Counted from the first letter of the stretch, positions 8,444-17,423 are shown. The stretch: DNA of 64,000 bases from Solimonas variicoloris DSM 15731 (GCF_000382285.1 NZ_KB907925.1:248001-312000); one strand, 5' to 3'. Notes: generated by a model from the letters alone, not told the origin. Made by a program: numbers and translations.

Positions 8444-8641
8444 GTTGTGATGCTCCAGAGCGCAAAACGAGTCGAAATCAGGATTTCACGTGGCCGTCAC
8501 ACCGTCTTTGGGCGGGTTTGCGGGCACGAGCAGGCCGGAAGTCTAACGGAACGTCTGGGGAATAACACCCAAATATGCAGGAGCTGCCGCAGCGCCAGAC
8601 GTGCTTGTCCGGCCGGCCCCGGCGCCGTGCGTGCCAGGCCG

Positions 8642-9511
8642 TCAACGGCCTTCGGCGGCGTTCGCGGCAGGCGCCGCCGACAGCGCGTCGAGATCGGCAG
8701 CGAGACCGAGCAGCTGCTTGCGCAGATGCTGGCGCTGCGCCGGCGTCAGGCTCGGACCGAGATCGGCGAACAGCGCCAGCCAGCGCTCGCGGTTGGCGGC
8801 GAAGTCGGCGCGCTGCGTTTCGGTCCACAGCGCATCGCCGCCCGTGACCAGACTGCGCAGGCGCGGACAGAAGCCCGGCGCCTGGCGCGCGGCGAGCGTA
8901 TCGGCGAGCGCGTCGCGCCAGCTGCGCCGGAACGCCAGCCACTCGGGCGCGACCCACGGCCGCGTGCGGTTCCACTCGCGCAGCAGCTGCCGCTGCTCCG
9001 GCGTCAGGTCGCCGAGCCAGCGGCGCAGGCTCTTGTTCAGAGATCGCTCGGCGCGCTCGCGCAGATCCGTCTCGCGGCCGTCGACGGCGTCCTCGGCGTA
9101 GTCGGCCAGATCGTCGTCGGCGCGTGCGAGCAGGCTGCGTACCTGGGCGTCGCTGAGGCTGCCGCCGAGACTGCAGAACAGCGGCATCAGATGTTCGAGC
9201 GCATCGTTCCACAGGCTGCCGTACTGCTCGCTCCAGCGCGCCAGCTCGGCGGCGTCCGGCGGCGTGTCGGTGCGCGCCGCGATCTGGCGCAGCGTCGCCG
9301 CGTAGCGCGGCAGCTCGCTGCGCCGGTGCCAGTCCCAGAACAAGCTGAACTCGACGTCGAAGCGTGTGCGCTGCTCCGGCGTCATGTCGACGTACTTGTC
9401 GAGCTCCCAGCGCGCGAGGAAGTCGAGCCGCTGGTACGCGAACTGAGTGGCGCTGCAGCCGGCGATGCAGGCGGCGCAGAGCAACAGCAGCAGGCGGCGT
9501 GCGAAGCGCAT
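8642..9511 (-). CDS. DUF6279-type lipoprotein
   Basis: A 289-residue predicted lipoprotein. The signal peptide MRFARRLLLLLCAACIAGC carries a lipobox ending at Cys19. The mature part is helical and rich in Trp and Arg, with repeated LTPEQRxxLR motifs (MTPEQRTRFD, LTPEQRQLLREW, LTPAQRQHLRKQLL) that resemble the heptads of periplasmic Spy/CpxP-like helical proteins. This pattern matches the DUF6279 family, whose function is not known. Start at 9511 is preferred over an ATG 126 bp upstream because it opens the signal peptide directly. It diverges from nrdJa. Confidence 0.75.
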   Translation of the reverse strand: MRFARRLLLLLCAACIAGCSATQFAYQRLDFLARWELDKYVDMTPEQRTRFDVEFSLFWDWHRRSELPRYAATLRQIAARTDTPPDAAELARWSEQYGSLWNDALEHLMPLFCSLGGSLSDAQVRSLLARADDDLADYAEDAVDGRETDLRERAERSLNKSLRRWLGDLTPEQRQLLREWNRTRPWVAPEWLAFRRSWRDALADTLAARQAPGFCPRLRSLVTGGDALWTETQRADFAANRERWLALFADLGPSLTPAQRQHLRKQLLGLAADLDALSAAPAANAAEGR

Positions 9512-9529
9512 CGCGATAGGGTCCGGATA

Positions 9530-9543
9530 TTGATCTGGATCAA
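9530..9543. promoter_or_regulatory. Perfect FNR/Anr box upstream of nrdJa
   Basis: TTGATCTGGATCAA matches the FNR/Anr consensus TTGAT-N4-ATCAA at every fixed position. It lies 85 bp before the nrdJa start and 19 bp before the divergent lipoprotein start. The likely reading is oxygen-limited control of the oxygen-independent ribonucleotide reductase. Confidence 0.75.
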
Positions 9544-9627
9544 AGCGTAACCGATGCGCATTTGATCCTGCGTAGACGACATCGCGATGGCGGCGCACGA
9601 TGGCCGGACGCACTGAAGGAGTCCGTC

Positions 9628-11703
9628 TTGAAGCCACGCGATGTCACCCTGTCGGATCTTCCCCCGCTGCCGCTGCAAACTGCCGCCGCGGCGATCGCCG
9701 AATCCAAGTACTTCCTGCCGGGCGAGGATCTCGACGCCATGCGCCGCCGTCTGGCGCGCGCGCTGGCGGCGGTCGAGGCGCAGCCGGCGCGCTGGGAGGA
9801 GCCGTTCTACCGCGCCCTGCATTACGCTTTTCCCGGCGGCCGCATCATGGCCAACGCGGGGGCCGAGAACGTCAAGCCGAACGTTTCGACGATCAACTGC
9901 ACCGTGTCGCGCACGATCGGCGATTCGATGGCCGGCATCATGGATGCCGCGCGCGAGGCGGCGCTGACGCTGAAGGCCGGCTGCGGCATCGGCTACGACT
10001 TCACGACGCTGCGCCCGGCCGGCGCCTATGTTGCCGGCGCCGGCGCGACGACCTCGGGGCCGATGCCGTTCATGGACGTGTTCGACGCGATCTGCCGCAC
10101 CGTGTCCAGCGCCGGCGGCCGACGCGGCGCGCAGATGGGCTGTCTCGATATCAGCCATCCGGACATCGAATCCTTCATCACCGCCAAGCGCGAGAACGGC
10201 CGCCTGCGCGCGTTCAATCTTTCGGTGCTGGTATCGGAGGCCTTCGTGCAGGCGGTGCGCGACGACGCCGACTGGCCGCTGGTGTTTCCGGCCTTCCAGC
10301 ACGAGCTCGGCGAGCAGCCGACGCTGTGGCGCCGCTGGCCGGGCCAGGACCCGCTGCATACCGTCAACGAGCGCGGTGAAACCTGCTGCCGTATCTACCG
10401 CACGGTGCGCGCTCGCGCGCTGTGGGATCTGGTGATGCGCTCGACCTACGACTACTCCGATCCGGGCTTCATCCTGATCGACGAGTGCAACCGCATGAAC
10501 CCGCTCTGGTTCAGCGAGGAGATCCGCTCGACCAATCCCTGCGGCGAGCAACCGCTGCCGCCGTACGGCGCCTGCCTGCTCGGCTCGGTCAACCTCGCCG
10601 CCTTCGTGCGCCGGCCGTTCAGCGCGCAGGCGCATTTCGACTTCGACGCCTACGCCGGTGTCGTGCGCGTGTTCGCGCGCATGCTCGACAACGTCTGCGA
10701 GATGAACGGTCTGCCGCTGCCCGAGCAGCGCGCCGAGATTCTCAGCAAGCGCCGTCACGGCATGGGCTATTTCGGGCTCGGCTCGGCGCTGACCCTGCTC
10801 GGCCACGAATACGGCTCGGCCCCGTCGCTGGCCTTCACCACACAGGTCACGCAGCGGCTCTCGCTCGAGAACTGGCGCGCGGCGCTGGAGCTGGCGCGCG
10901 AGAAGGGGCCGGCGCCGGCGCTGACCGAAACCGTCGAGCTGACGCCGCGCCATTTCGTGCAGAACCCGGCGCTGGCGCGCGACGGCCTGCAGCCCGGCGA
11001 GCGCCTGCCGGCGCGCGTGCTGCACGCCCGCTACTCGCAACACCTGCAGCGCATCGCCACGCTCGACGCCGAGCTTGTCGCGCAGCTCGCCGAGACCGGC
11101 GCGCGCTTCACGCATGCCACCTCGATCGCGCCGACCGGCACGATGGCCGCATCGGTCGGCAACAACGCCAGCAATGGCATCGAACCGTCGTTCGCGCACA
11201 GCTATGTGCGCAACCTGATCGTGCCCGGCGAGAAGGCCAAGCGCGCGGTGCGCATGGAATCGTTCGAGCTGCTCGCCTACCGCGCGCTGGTCGACGCCGA
11301 TGTCGATGCCGAGAACCTGCCGCCGGCCTTCGCCGCCGCCGCGGCGATCGCGCCGAAGGCGCACGTCGACGTGCAGGCCGCCGCGCAGGCCTGGGTCGAC
11401 TCGTCGATCTCGAAGACCATCAACGTGCCGAGCGACATCGCCTTCGAGGAATTCAAGGATCTGTATCTGTACGCGATCGGCCAGGGACTCAAGGGCTGCA
11501 CGACGTTCCGCTTCAATCCGGAAGTGCATCAGGGCGTGCTGGTGCGCGAGTCGGACCTCGCCGCCACGGTCTACGAGTTCAAGCTCGCCGACGGCAGCCA
11601 CGTGCAACTGAGCGGCGACGCGCCGGTCGAATACGAAGGCGCCACCTATACCGCCGCCAATCTGTACGACGCCCTCAAGGAAGGGTTCTACGGGAAACTC
11701 TGA
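9628..11703 (+). CDS. nrdJa: Adenosylcobalamin-dependent (class II) ribonucleotide reductase, large part
   Basis: A 691-residue catalytic subunit that reduces ribonucleotides to deoxyribonucleotides using a B12-derived radical and needs no oxygen. Seen: NVSTINCTVSRTIGD with the first redox Cys, GGRRGAQMG, NPCGEQPLPPYGAC with the active-site Cys, and the SIAPTGTMA and KTINVP barrel segments. The start is taken as TTG at 9628 because AAGGAG at 9616-9621 sits 6 bases before it; an ATG 66 bp upstream has no such site and its extra residues look non-coding. The redox-active C-terminal Cys tail is missing here and is supplied by the next gene, one base away. Confidence 0.92.
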   Translation: MKPRDVTLSDLPPLPLQTAAAAIAESKYFLPGEDLDAMRRRLARALAAVEAQPARWEEPFYRALHYAFPGGRIMANAGAENVKPNVSTINCTVSRTIGDSMAGIMDAAREAALTLKAGCGIGYDFTTLRPAGAYVAGAGATTSGPMPFMDVFDAICRTVSSAGGRRGAQMGCLDISHPDIESFITAKRENGRLRAFNLSVLVSEAFVQAVRDDADWPLVFPAFQHELGEQPTLWRRWPGQDPLHTVNERGETCCRIYRTVRARALWDLVMRSTYDYSDPGFILIDECNRMNPLWFSEEIRSTNPCGEQPLPPYGACLLGSVNLAAFVRRPFSAQAHFDFDAYAGVVRVFARMLDNVCEMNGLPLPEQRAEILSKRRHGMGYFGLGSALTLLGHEYGSAPSLAFTTQVTQRLSLENWRAALELAREKGPAPALTETVELTPRHFVQNPALARDGLQPGERLPARVLHARYSQHLQRIATLDAELVAQLAETGARFTHATSIAPTGTMAASVGNNASNGIEPSFAHSYVRNLIVPGEKAKRAVRMESFELLAYRALVDADVDAENLPPAFAAAAAIAPKAHVDVQAAAQAWVDSSISKTINVPSDIAFEEFKDLYLYAIGQGLKGCTTFRFNPEVHQGVLVRESDLAATVYEFKLADGSHVQLSGDAPVEYEGATYTAANLYDALKEGFYGKL

Positions 11704-11704
11704 C

Positions 11705-12451
11705 ATGGCCGAAACGAAGAAGCCCACGCATATCGCGCAGAAGATCGTCGGCTGGTCGGTGGCGCGCGCCGCGCCCGCCAACGATGTGGCGCCGGACGTC
11801 GACCCGCGCACGCTGCGCATCGACCGGCGCGAGGAAGGCAGCTGGGAATCGGTGACGACCAAGATCAACCTGACTTCGGCGACCGGCACCAAGACGCTTT
11901 ATTTCGTCATCGGCTTCGGCGTCGTTTGCGGACGGCGCAACGGCGAGCCGATCTGCATCGAGCGCCCGCTGGAGTTCTTCGTGCCGGCCGGGCAGACCGC
12001 CGCCGAGCACCAGTGGGTGTCGGCGACCATGCGCACGCTGTCGCTCGCCGCGCGCGGCGGCTTCCTCGTCAAGGCGCTCGCCGATCTGCGCAAGGTGTCC
12101 TGGGACCGCGGCCCGGTCTGGTACGGCAAGAGCAAGAGCGGCAAGGGTCTGGTGCACGACTCCGAAGTCGCGGCGATCGCCTGGGCGATGGAGCAGGAGC
12201 TGCAGAAGCGCGGCTACCTCGATGCCTACGGCGTCGAGCGTTCCCTCGACGAACTCGCCACCCGCTACGCGCAGCTGCGCCGCTTCCGCGACGCGCTGCC
12301 GCTCGACAATCCGAGCCCCGGCGAGCCGCAACAGGAATCGGCGCTCGCCGCCTTCGCCCTGCCCGACCCCTGCCCGCAATGCCGCGGCGAAATGGTGATG
12401 AAGGACGGCTGCCCGACCTGCCTGGACTGCGGGTATTCGAAGTGCGGGTGA
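11705..12451 (+). CDS. nrdJb: Class II ribonucleotide reductase, small C-terminal part
   Basis: A 248-residue companion of NrdJa. The family is known from Pseudomonas aeruginosa, where NrdJ is split into NrdJa and NrdJb. The body carries NLTSATGTKTLYFVIGFGVVCGRR and ends in a Cys-rich zinc-ribbon-like tail, CPQC near residue 226 and then CPTCLDCGYSKCG, which corresponds to the C-terminal thiols that re-reduce the active site in one-chain class II enzymes. The ATG lies one base after the nrdJa stop, so the two are co-translated. It is essential for turnover if the split arrangement is as described in Pseudomonas. Confidence 0.88.
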   Translation: MAETKKPTHIAQKIVGWSVARAAPANDVAPDVDPRTLRIDRREEGSWESVTTKINLTSATGTKTLYFVIGFGVVCGRRNGEPICIERPLEFFVPAGQTAAEHQWVSATMRTLSLAARGGFLVKALADLRKVSWDRGPVWYGKSKSGKGLVHDSEVAAIAWAMEQELQKRGYLDAYGVERSLDELATRYAQLRRFRDALPLDNPSPGEPQQESALAAFALPDPCPQCRGEMVMKDGCPTCLDCGYSKCG

Positions 12452-12819
12452 GCGGGACTTCTGCTGGCTGACTTGGTGCTAGAGGTGAAGCCGTATTGAG
12501 CCCTCCGATTCATCGAATGCAGGCCGCGCACGCGCATCAGGGTCGCGCAGTCGGCGCAAGCCGGCATCGCATCGGCTAGCCAGTTCTTCGCTGCTTCACG
12601 GCAACGAGCAAGCCGTCACCATTGGTCGCCGCACCCACACCATCGAGCGGGCGCCGCGATCGCTGCGCGCGGCTGGCTTGGCATAGTGATTGCGCCGGTA
12701 TACGCGTTTTCGTACTGAGCCCGGCAGGTCCGGCGCACATACCGCGGGCGCGGGGACATGGATAATCCCGGTGCTTGCGGCAGCGTCGCGGCGAAATCCC
12801 CCAACTCTTTTCTGACGAC
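12452..12819. other. Intergenic stretch before the acetyltransferase, no confident gene
   Basis: This stretch is less GC-rich than its neighbours. Short ORFs on the minus strand (for example 12576-12827) have low-complexity Arg/Ser composition and no family resemblance. The only supported element is a sigma-54 promoter-like site at 12678-12693. Confidence 0.5.
12678..12694 (+). promoter_or_regulatory. Predicted sigma-54 promoter of the CatB-like acetyltransferase gene
   Basis: TTGGCATAGTGATTGCG has GG (12680-12681) and GC (12692-12693) separated by exactly 10 bases, and keeps the TGGCA and TTGC cores of the -24/-12 consensus. Transcription would start near 12705, leaving a leader of about 115 nt before the ATG at 12820. 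Confidence 0.5.
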
Positions 12820-13620
12820 ATGGTCATGGATGACAGCGGAGCAGCGGCTGGCGGTGTGGATCCTCAGGCGCTCGGCCTGCTCGGCGGCGGCGGCATCGTC
12901 GGCAGCCTGCGTTACGAGCGGCCGGCCTACATCTACGGGCACCTGCTGAAGGACTGCACGGCCGGCGCCTTCGCGTTCTTCAATTCGGCGGGTCGCACCA
13001 GCGCGTACCGCTGCCATTTCGGCCGCTACTCGCAGATCGGCGAGGGTTCGGTGCTCGGTCCGCCGGAGCATCCGATGGACTGGTTCAGCTCGCATCCGTT
13101 CGCGTTCACGCGGCCGCGCTACATGCCGAAGATCTACCAGTTCGAGGAGTTCGCGCGGCTCGGGCCCGAAGAGCAGCCGGGTCCTTCGTACGTCGAGACG
13201 GTGCCGAGCGAGACCTACATCGGCCACGAGGCCTACATCGGCGCCGGAACCTTCGTGAAGCGCGGCGTGCGCATCGGCGACGGCGCCGTGATCGGTGCGC
13301 GCAGCGTCGTCACCAAGGACGTGCCGGCGTATGCGATGGTCGTCGGCTCGCCGGCGCGCGTGCTGCGCATGCGCTTCGCGGAGCGGCTGGTCGAGCGCTT
13401 CCTGGCGCTGGAATGGTGGAAGTACGACCTCGCGCCGTTCAAGCGCGACGTCGATTTCCGCGAAGTCGAGCCGACGCTGGCGTTCTTCGAGGAAAAGCTG
13501 GCGCTCGGCGAGCTCAAGCCGCTGCTGCCGCGCACCTACAAACTGCGCCAGACGCCGCACGGCATGCAGGCCGAGCAGCTGGCGGCGCCGCTGTACTTCG
13601 CCGACCTCCACGGCGCCTGA
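12820..13620 (+). CDS. Hexapeptide-repeat O-acetyltransferase (CatB-like)
   Basis: A 266-residue left-handed beta-helix acyltransferase. Imperfect hexapeptide repeats are visible in YIGHEAYIGAGTFVKRGVRIGDGAVIGARSVVTKDVPAYAMVVGSPARVLRMRF, and the PPEHPMDWFSSHPF loop contains the His expected at the active site of CatB-type xenobiotic acetyltransferases. The acceptor is unknown; many relatives modify polysaccharides rather than antibiotics. The ATG at 12820 is preferred, with a second ATG two codons later; a TTG at 12775 would add 15 residues. No good Shine-Dalgarno is seen. A sigma-54-like promoter lies upstream. Confidence 0.72.
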   Translation: MVMDDSGAAAGGVDPQALGLLGGGGIVGSLRYERPAYIYGHLLKDCTAGAFAFFNSAGRTSAYRCHFGRYSQIGEGSVLGPPEHPMDWFSSHPFAFTRPRYMPKIYQFEEFARLGPEEQPGPSYVETVPSETYIGHEAYIGAGTFVKRGVRIGDGAVIGARSVVTKDVPAYAMVVGSPARVLRMRFAERLVERFLALEWWKYDLAPFKRDVDFREVEPTLAFFEEKLALGELKPLLPRTYKLRQTPHGMQAEQLAAPLYFADLHGA

Positions 13621-13648
13621 GCGGGCGGCGCCGGTGCGCCTGTCCGCG

Positions 13649-13825
13649 TCAGCGGCCGAGCGCGTTGCGGACCGCCTGTACCGCCGGGCCGACGTGTTCG
13701 ACGACCTGCTTGAGGCGTTGCTCGCTGACGGCGAGCGTCTGCGTCCAGTAGCGGAGCTCGTCCTGCTGCTGCAGGTCGATGCGCTGGCCGTCGGGTGACG
13801 GATGCGGCTCGGGCCGATCGGTCAT
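13649..13825 (-). CDS. DUF3606-family small protein
   Basis: A 58-residue acidic protein. The pattern DGQRIDLQQQDELRYWTQTLAVSEQRLKQVVEHVGPAVQAV matches the small DUF3606 family: an ID/VN-x-x-E/D-L-x-x-W segment, then a helix ending in VG. Members are widespread in proteobacteria and of unknown function. The ATG at 13825 has a strong Shine-Dalgarno, GAGGAG, ahead of it, which decides the start against longer upstream options. It stands alone, convergent with the acetyltransferase gene (28 bp apart). Confidence 0.75.
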   Translation of the reverse strand: MTDRPEPHPSPDGQRIDLQQQDELRYWTQTLAVSEQRLKQVVEHVGPAVQAVRNALGR

Positions 13826-13998
13826 GGCGTTCTCCTCGCGGTGCCGTGAACGGCGGAGTCGCGAGCATCGGCGCCGGCGCGTGACTCGGGCCTGAATCGC
13901 GGTCGCAGCCGGCGCGGCGGGGCTGAGGAGTTTCACGCCTGTGCGCGCCGCGTGCGACGGTTAGGATGGCCGCTCGTGCCCCGGCTGAAGGAGTTCCC

Positions 13999-15783
13999 AT
14001 GTCGCGTCTCCCGGCGTTTCCGGCCCTGCGGCCGACGATCGCGGCATGCGCTGTCGCCTGCGCGATGCTGGCCGGCCGGCCGGCCGGTGCACAGACGGCG
14101 ACGGACGCCGGCGCGGCCAATGCGGCCAGCCAGGCGGCTGTCGCGGCCGGCCTGAAGGCCGATTGGCGCGCGCACCTGCAGCGCTTCGAGGAAGGCTACT
14201 TCGCCGCCAATCCGAGCTTCGCGGTCAGCCAGGGCCGACACGACTACGACGGCCAGCTGCCGGACTGGAGCGCGGCGGCGATCCGCCAGAACATCGCCTG
14301 GCTCGAAGCGCAGCGCGCGCGCACCGCGGCATTCCGGCCGGCGGCGCTGGACCAGACTCAGCGCTTCGAGCGCGAATACCTGCTGGCGCGCATCGACGGC
14401 GATCTGTTCTGGCTGCGTGACGCCAGCCAGGCGTTCCGCAATCCGGCGTTCTACATCGGCACGCTCGATCCCAGCGTGTACCTGACGCGGCCCTACGCTC
14501 CGGCGGTGGTCCGCCTCAAGGCCTTCATCGCCTACGCCAACCGGCTGCCGCGCGCCGCCCGGCAGATTCGCGACAACCTGCGCGGGCCGCTGCCGCGGAC
14601 CTACGTCGAGCTCGGCATCAACAGTTTCGGCGGCTACGCGAGCTTCTTCGCCCACGACGTGCGGCCGATCTTCGCGGACGTGCAGGACCCGGCGCTGCAG
14701 GCCCAGCTCGAACGCGCGCTGGCCGCGGCGGCGGCGGCGATGCAGTCGCTCGCCGATGCGTTCAAGGCGCAGCTGCCGACCGCGAACCAGGATTTCGCGC
14801 TTGGCGCGACGCGCTTCGCGCAGATGCTGCAGGCCACCGAGCGCGTGACGACGCCGCTCGCCGAACTCGAAGCGGTCGGCCGCCGCGATCTGGCCCGCAA
14901 TCTCGCGGCGCTGAAGGCCGCCTGCGCGCAGTACCTGCCGGACGGCGACGTGCACGCCTGCCTCGATCGGGCGAATCGCGACAAGCCGGCCGACGGTCCG
15001 GTCGAGGAGGCGCGGCGCCAGCTGCTCGCGCTGCGCCAGTTCGTCGTCGATCATCAGCTGGTCAGCGTGCCGAGCGACGAGCGCGCGCTGGTCAACGAAG
15101 CGCCGGCCTACAACCGCTCGAATTCGGCCTATATCGACGTGCCGGGACCGTTCGACAAGGGCATGCCCTCGGTCTACTACATCGCGCCGCCGGACCCGAG
15201 CTGGTCGCCGGCCGACCAGCAGGCCTACATTCCGGCGAAGGCGGATCTGCTGTTCACCTCCGTGCACGAGGTCTGGCCCGGCCACTTCCTGCAGTTCCTG
15301 CATTCCAACCGCTCGCCGTCGGCGTTCGGCCGCCTGTTCGTCGGCTACGCGTTCGCCGAGGGCTGGGCGCACTACACCGAGGAGATGATGTGGGACGCCG
15401 GGCTCGGCAATGGCGATCCGGCCGTGCACATCGGCCAGCTCGGCAATGCACTGCTGCGCAACGTGCGCTTCCTCTGCGCGATCGGTCTGCACACGCAGGG
15501 CCTGAGCGTGCCGGACTGCGAGACGATGTTCCGCGAGCAGGCTTTCCAGGACCCGGGCAACGCGCGCCAGCAGGCGGCGCGCGGTACCTACGATCCGGCC
15601 TATCTCAATTACACGCTCGGCAAGCTGATGATCGTGAAGCTGCGCGAGGACTGGACCGCGACGCGCGGCGGCCGCGCCGCCTGGCAGGCTTTTCACGATC
15701 AGTTCCTGTCGTACGGCGGCCCGCCGATTCCGCTGGTGCGCGAACGGATGCTCGGCAAGGCCGACGACGGCAAGCTGTTCTGA
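13999..15783 (+). CDS. DUF885-family secreted metallopeptidase-like protein
   Basis: A 594-residue exported protein. A cleavable signal peptide ends near AGAQ (residue 31). The DUF885 hallmark VHEVWPGHFLQF near residue 423 gives an HExxxxH-type zinc-binding site, followed by EGWAHYTEEMMWDAG about 50 residues later and TLGKLMIVKLREDW toward the C-terminus, a layout like M32 carboxypeptidases. Substrate is unknown. The start is the ATG at 13999, with AAGGAG seven bases before it; 33 upstream bases in frame are rejected. Monocistronic. Confidence 0.78.
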   Translation: MSRLPAFPALRPTIAACAVACAMLAGRPAGAQTATDAGAANAASQAAVAAGLKADWRAHLQRFEEGYFAANPSFAVSQGRHDYDGQLPDWSAAAIRQNIAWLEAQRARTAAFRPAALDQTQRFEREYLLARIDGDLFWLRDASQAFRNPAFYIGTLDPSVYLTRPYAPAVVRLKAFIAYANRLPRAARQIRDNLRGPLPRTYVELGINSFGGYASFFAHDVRPIFADVQDPALQAQLERALAAAAAAMQSLADAFKAQLPTANQDFALGATRFAQMLQATERVTTPLAELEAVGRRDLARNLAALKAACAQYLPDGDVHACLDRANRDKPADGPVEEARRQLLALRQFVVDHQLVSVPSDERALVNEAPAYNRSNSAYIDVPGPFDKGMPSVYYIAPPDPSWSPADQQAYIPAKADLLFTSVHEVWPGHFLQFLHSNRSPSAFGRLFVGYAFAEGWAHYTEEMMWDAGLGNGDPAVHIGQLGNALLRNVRFLCAIGLHTQGLSVPDCETMFREQAFQDPGNARQQAARGTYDPAYLNYTLGKLMIVKLREDWTATRGGRAAWQAFHDQFLSYGGPPIPLVRERMLGKADDGKLF

Positions 15784-15956
15784 AAGCCGAAGGGCTGAAA
15801 AGTCCCTGTTCCGCCATGGCGAGGCCCTGCAGGCGACGAAGCCATCCGGTAGCGCCCTGCGCAAGCGGCACATCCGGATGCGCCGCGGCCGCTGTGCGGC
15901 CTCGCGATGTCGGAGCTTCCTGAGTCCGGCCGTGGCGTGATCTTGCGGCGCGGCTT
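15784..15956. other. Convergent intergenic region with stem-loop potential
   Basis: CATCCGG at about 15842 can pair with CCGGATG at about 15874, and a GC-rich palindrome follows (GCCGCGGCCGC). No U-tract is present, so factor-independent termination is uncertain. Nothing else is recognised here. Confidence 0.3.
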
Positions 15957-16712
15957 TTAGAAGTGCGCGAGATAGCCGCCGTCGACGGCGAGCGTCTGGC
16001 CGGTGATGTACGAGGCCGCCGGCGACGCCAGGAACACGACGGCGCCGGCGATCTCCGGCGGCTCGCCCCAGCGGCCGAGCGAGGTGCGCTGCGCCAGCCA
16101 GTCGCCGATCTCGCGGTCGGCGACCATCTCCGCGTTCGCTTCGGTCGCGAAGTAGCCCGGCGCGACGGCGTTGACGGTGATGCCCCGCGCGCCGAGCTCG
16201 GCGGCCAGCGCCCGCGTCAGCGTGTCGAGTCCGCCCTTGGCGGCCGTGTACGCGGGGTCGCCGGCGCGCGCGATCGGCCCGGCGATCGAGGTGATGTTGA
16301 TGATGCGGCCGCCGCCGGTCAGGTGCCGGGCCGCGGCGCGCGCCAGCTGGAACGGCGCCACCAGATCGACTTCGAGCACGTGACGCAGCGCGCCGACGTC
16401 GAGTTCGGCGAGGCGGCGGCGGTCGCGCACGCTGGCATTGTTGACGAGGATGTCGAAGCGGCCGTGTGCGTCGGCGATCGCCTGCAGCGCCGCGTCGAAG
16501 GCATCCGGCGCGTCCAGCGCGAAGACGGCGGCGCTGGCGCGGCCGCCGCGCGCGACGATGGTGTCGACGACCGGCTTCACGCCAGCGGCGTCGCGGCCAT
16601 GCACGTGCACGTGCGCGCCAGCCGCGGCGAGCGCCAGGGCGATTTCACGGCCGAGGCCGCGCGTGGCACCGGTGACGAGCGCAACGCGGGCGTTCAGCGA
16701 GAAGTCGGGCAT
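15957..16712 (-). CDS. Short-chain dehydrogenase/reductase
   Basis: A 251-residue classical SDR oxidoreductase. The dinucleotide-binding motif TGATRGLG (about residues 14-21), NNAS near 91, the catalytic serine in NITSIAG and the YTAAK catalytic pair near residue 154 are all present, and the family's usual C-terminal [12 protein letters not shown] closes the protein. The arginine near the end of the Rossmann beta-2 strand (HGRD) suggests NADPH preference. The start is the ATG at 16712, giving the normal N-terminus; the substrate is unknown. It is convergent with the DUF885 gene. Confidence 0.85.
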   Translation of the reverse strand: MPDFSLNARVALVTGATRGLGREIALALAAAGAHVHVHGRDAAGVKPVVDTIVARGGRASAAVFALDAPDAFDAALQAIADAHGRFDILVNNASVRDRRRLAELDVGALRHVLEVDLVAPFQLARAAARHLTGGGRIINITSIAGPIARAGDPAYTAAKGGLDTLTRALAAELGARGITVNAVAPGYFATEANAEMVADREIGDWLAQRTSLGRWGEPPEIAGAVVFLASPAASYITGQTLAVDGGYLAHF

Positions 16713-16773
16713 CGGCAGGGGGCGGGAGGTCGATGCCGCATCGTACACGCTGCTGACGCGCGCGCCGCCTTCA

Positions 16774-17078
16774 GGAACGCGGCGATTCGCCGGCCGGCGC
16801 CTGGGCCTCGCCGGACGCGCCGCCCGCGAGCACCGGGCTGCGCTGGATCTTCAGCGTGTGGCGCGCCGCGACGAGGTTGGCGAACGCGGCGCCGATCCGC
16901 TCCGTCGGCGCCTCGCGGCTGATCGGCGTGCCATAGAGGATGGGCCGCCCGCGAGCACCGGCTTGAGCCGCGCGGCGGTCGGACCGATGCCGACCGCGGC
17001 CGACCAGTAGCGCACGCGCGGCTGCCACAGCCCCCAATGGCGAGCGAGTCGCCAGCGCCAGCGGCCGCCGGCGCTCAC
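16774..17078 (-). pseudogene. Possible frameshifted remnant between the SDR gene and ppnP
   Basis: Two overlapping minus-strand frames each look protein-like on one side of about position 16945. The first runs from a GTG at 17078 through RYWSAAVGIGPTAARLKPVLAGG; the second continues with RPILYGTPISREAPTERIG and ends at about 16774. A one-base deletion in the GGGCGG run near 16947-16953 would join them. I do not recognise the family, and this may be chance. The rest of 16713-17108 shows no gene. Confidence 0.25.
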
Positions 17079-17099
17079 CGCGGGCCTTGCGGCCCGCGG
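17078..17099 (-). terminator. GC-rich hairpin after ppnP
   Basis: A perfect 9-bp stem, CCGCGGGCC (17078-17086) and GGCCCGCGG (17091-17099), with loop TTGC, 10 bases past the ppnP stop. There is no U-tract, so it may only protect the 3' end or act with Rho. Confidence 0.4.
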
Positions 17100-17108
17100 C
17101 TGCGGCGC

Positions 17109-17423
17109 CTAGCCGAAGTGGCAGACGTAGTGCAGGGTTTCGAGCGTTTCAATGTCGAACGAGGAGTTGCCGGGCGCGTCGAAGGACTGGCCGCCCTGGT
17201 ACTCCGTCCAGCCGCTGGCGCCGGCCAGCTTCACGCGGCAGCGGCCTTCGAGCAGTTCCATGCGCTCGGGCGCGCCGGTGCCGAAGGTCAGCGTCGACGG
17301 CAGGATCACGCCGACCGACTTGCGCGTGCCGTCGGCGAGCACGACGGTGTGGCTCACGCACTTGCCGTCGAAGTACACATTGGCCTTCTTGACGACGGCG
17401 ACGTTGTCGAACTGGGCGGTCAT
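17109..17423 (-). CDS. ppnP: Pyrimidine/purine nucleoside phosphorylase
   Basis: A 104-residue cupin-fold protein of the former DUF1255 family; the Escherichia coli member PpnP splits various nucleosides with phosphate into base and ribose-1-phosphate. The conserved order is intact: [38 protein letters not shown], then the glycine-rich [12 protein letters not shown], and the usual C-terminus LHYVCHF. Its ATG overlaps the stop of the rubredoxin gene by one base (TGATG), so the pair is translationally coupled. There is no obvious metabolic reason for that pairing. Confidence 0.92.
   Translation of the reverse strand: MTAQFDNVAVVKKANVYFDGKCVSHTVVLADGTRKSVGVILPSTLTFGTGAPERMELLEGRCRVKLAGASGWTEYQGGQSFDAPGNSSFDIETLETLHYVCHFG

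Noticed and set aside
12265-12827. Minus-strand ORFs opposite nrdJb and in the following gap
   Set aside because: Low-complexity Ser/Arg composition, no recognisable domain, and one is largely antisense to a confirmed gene.
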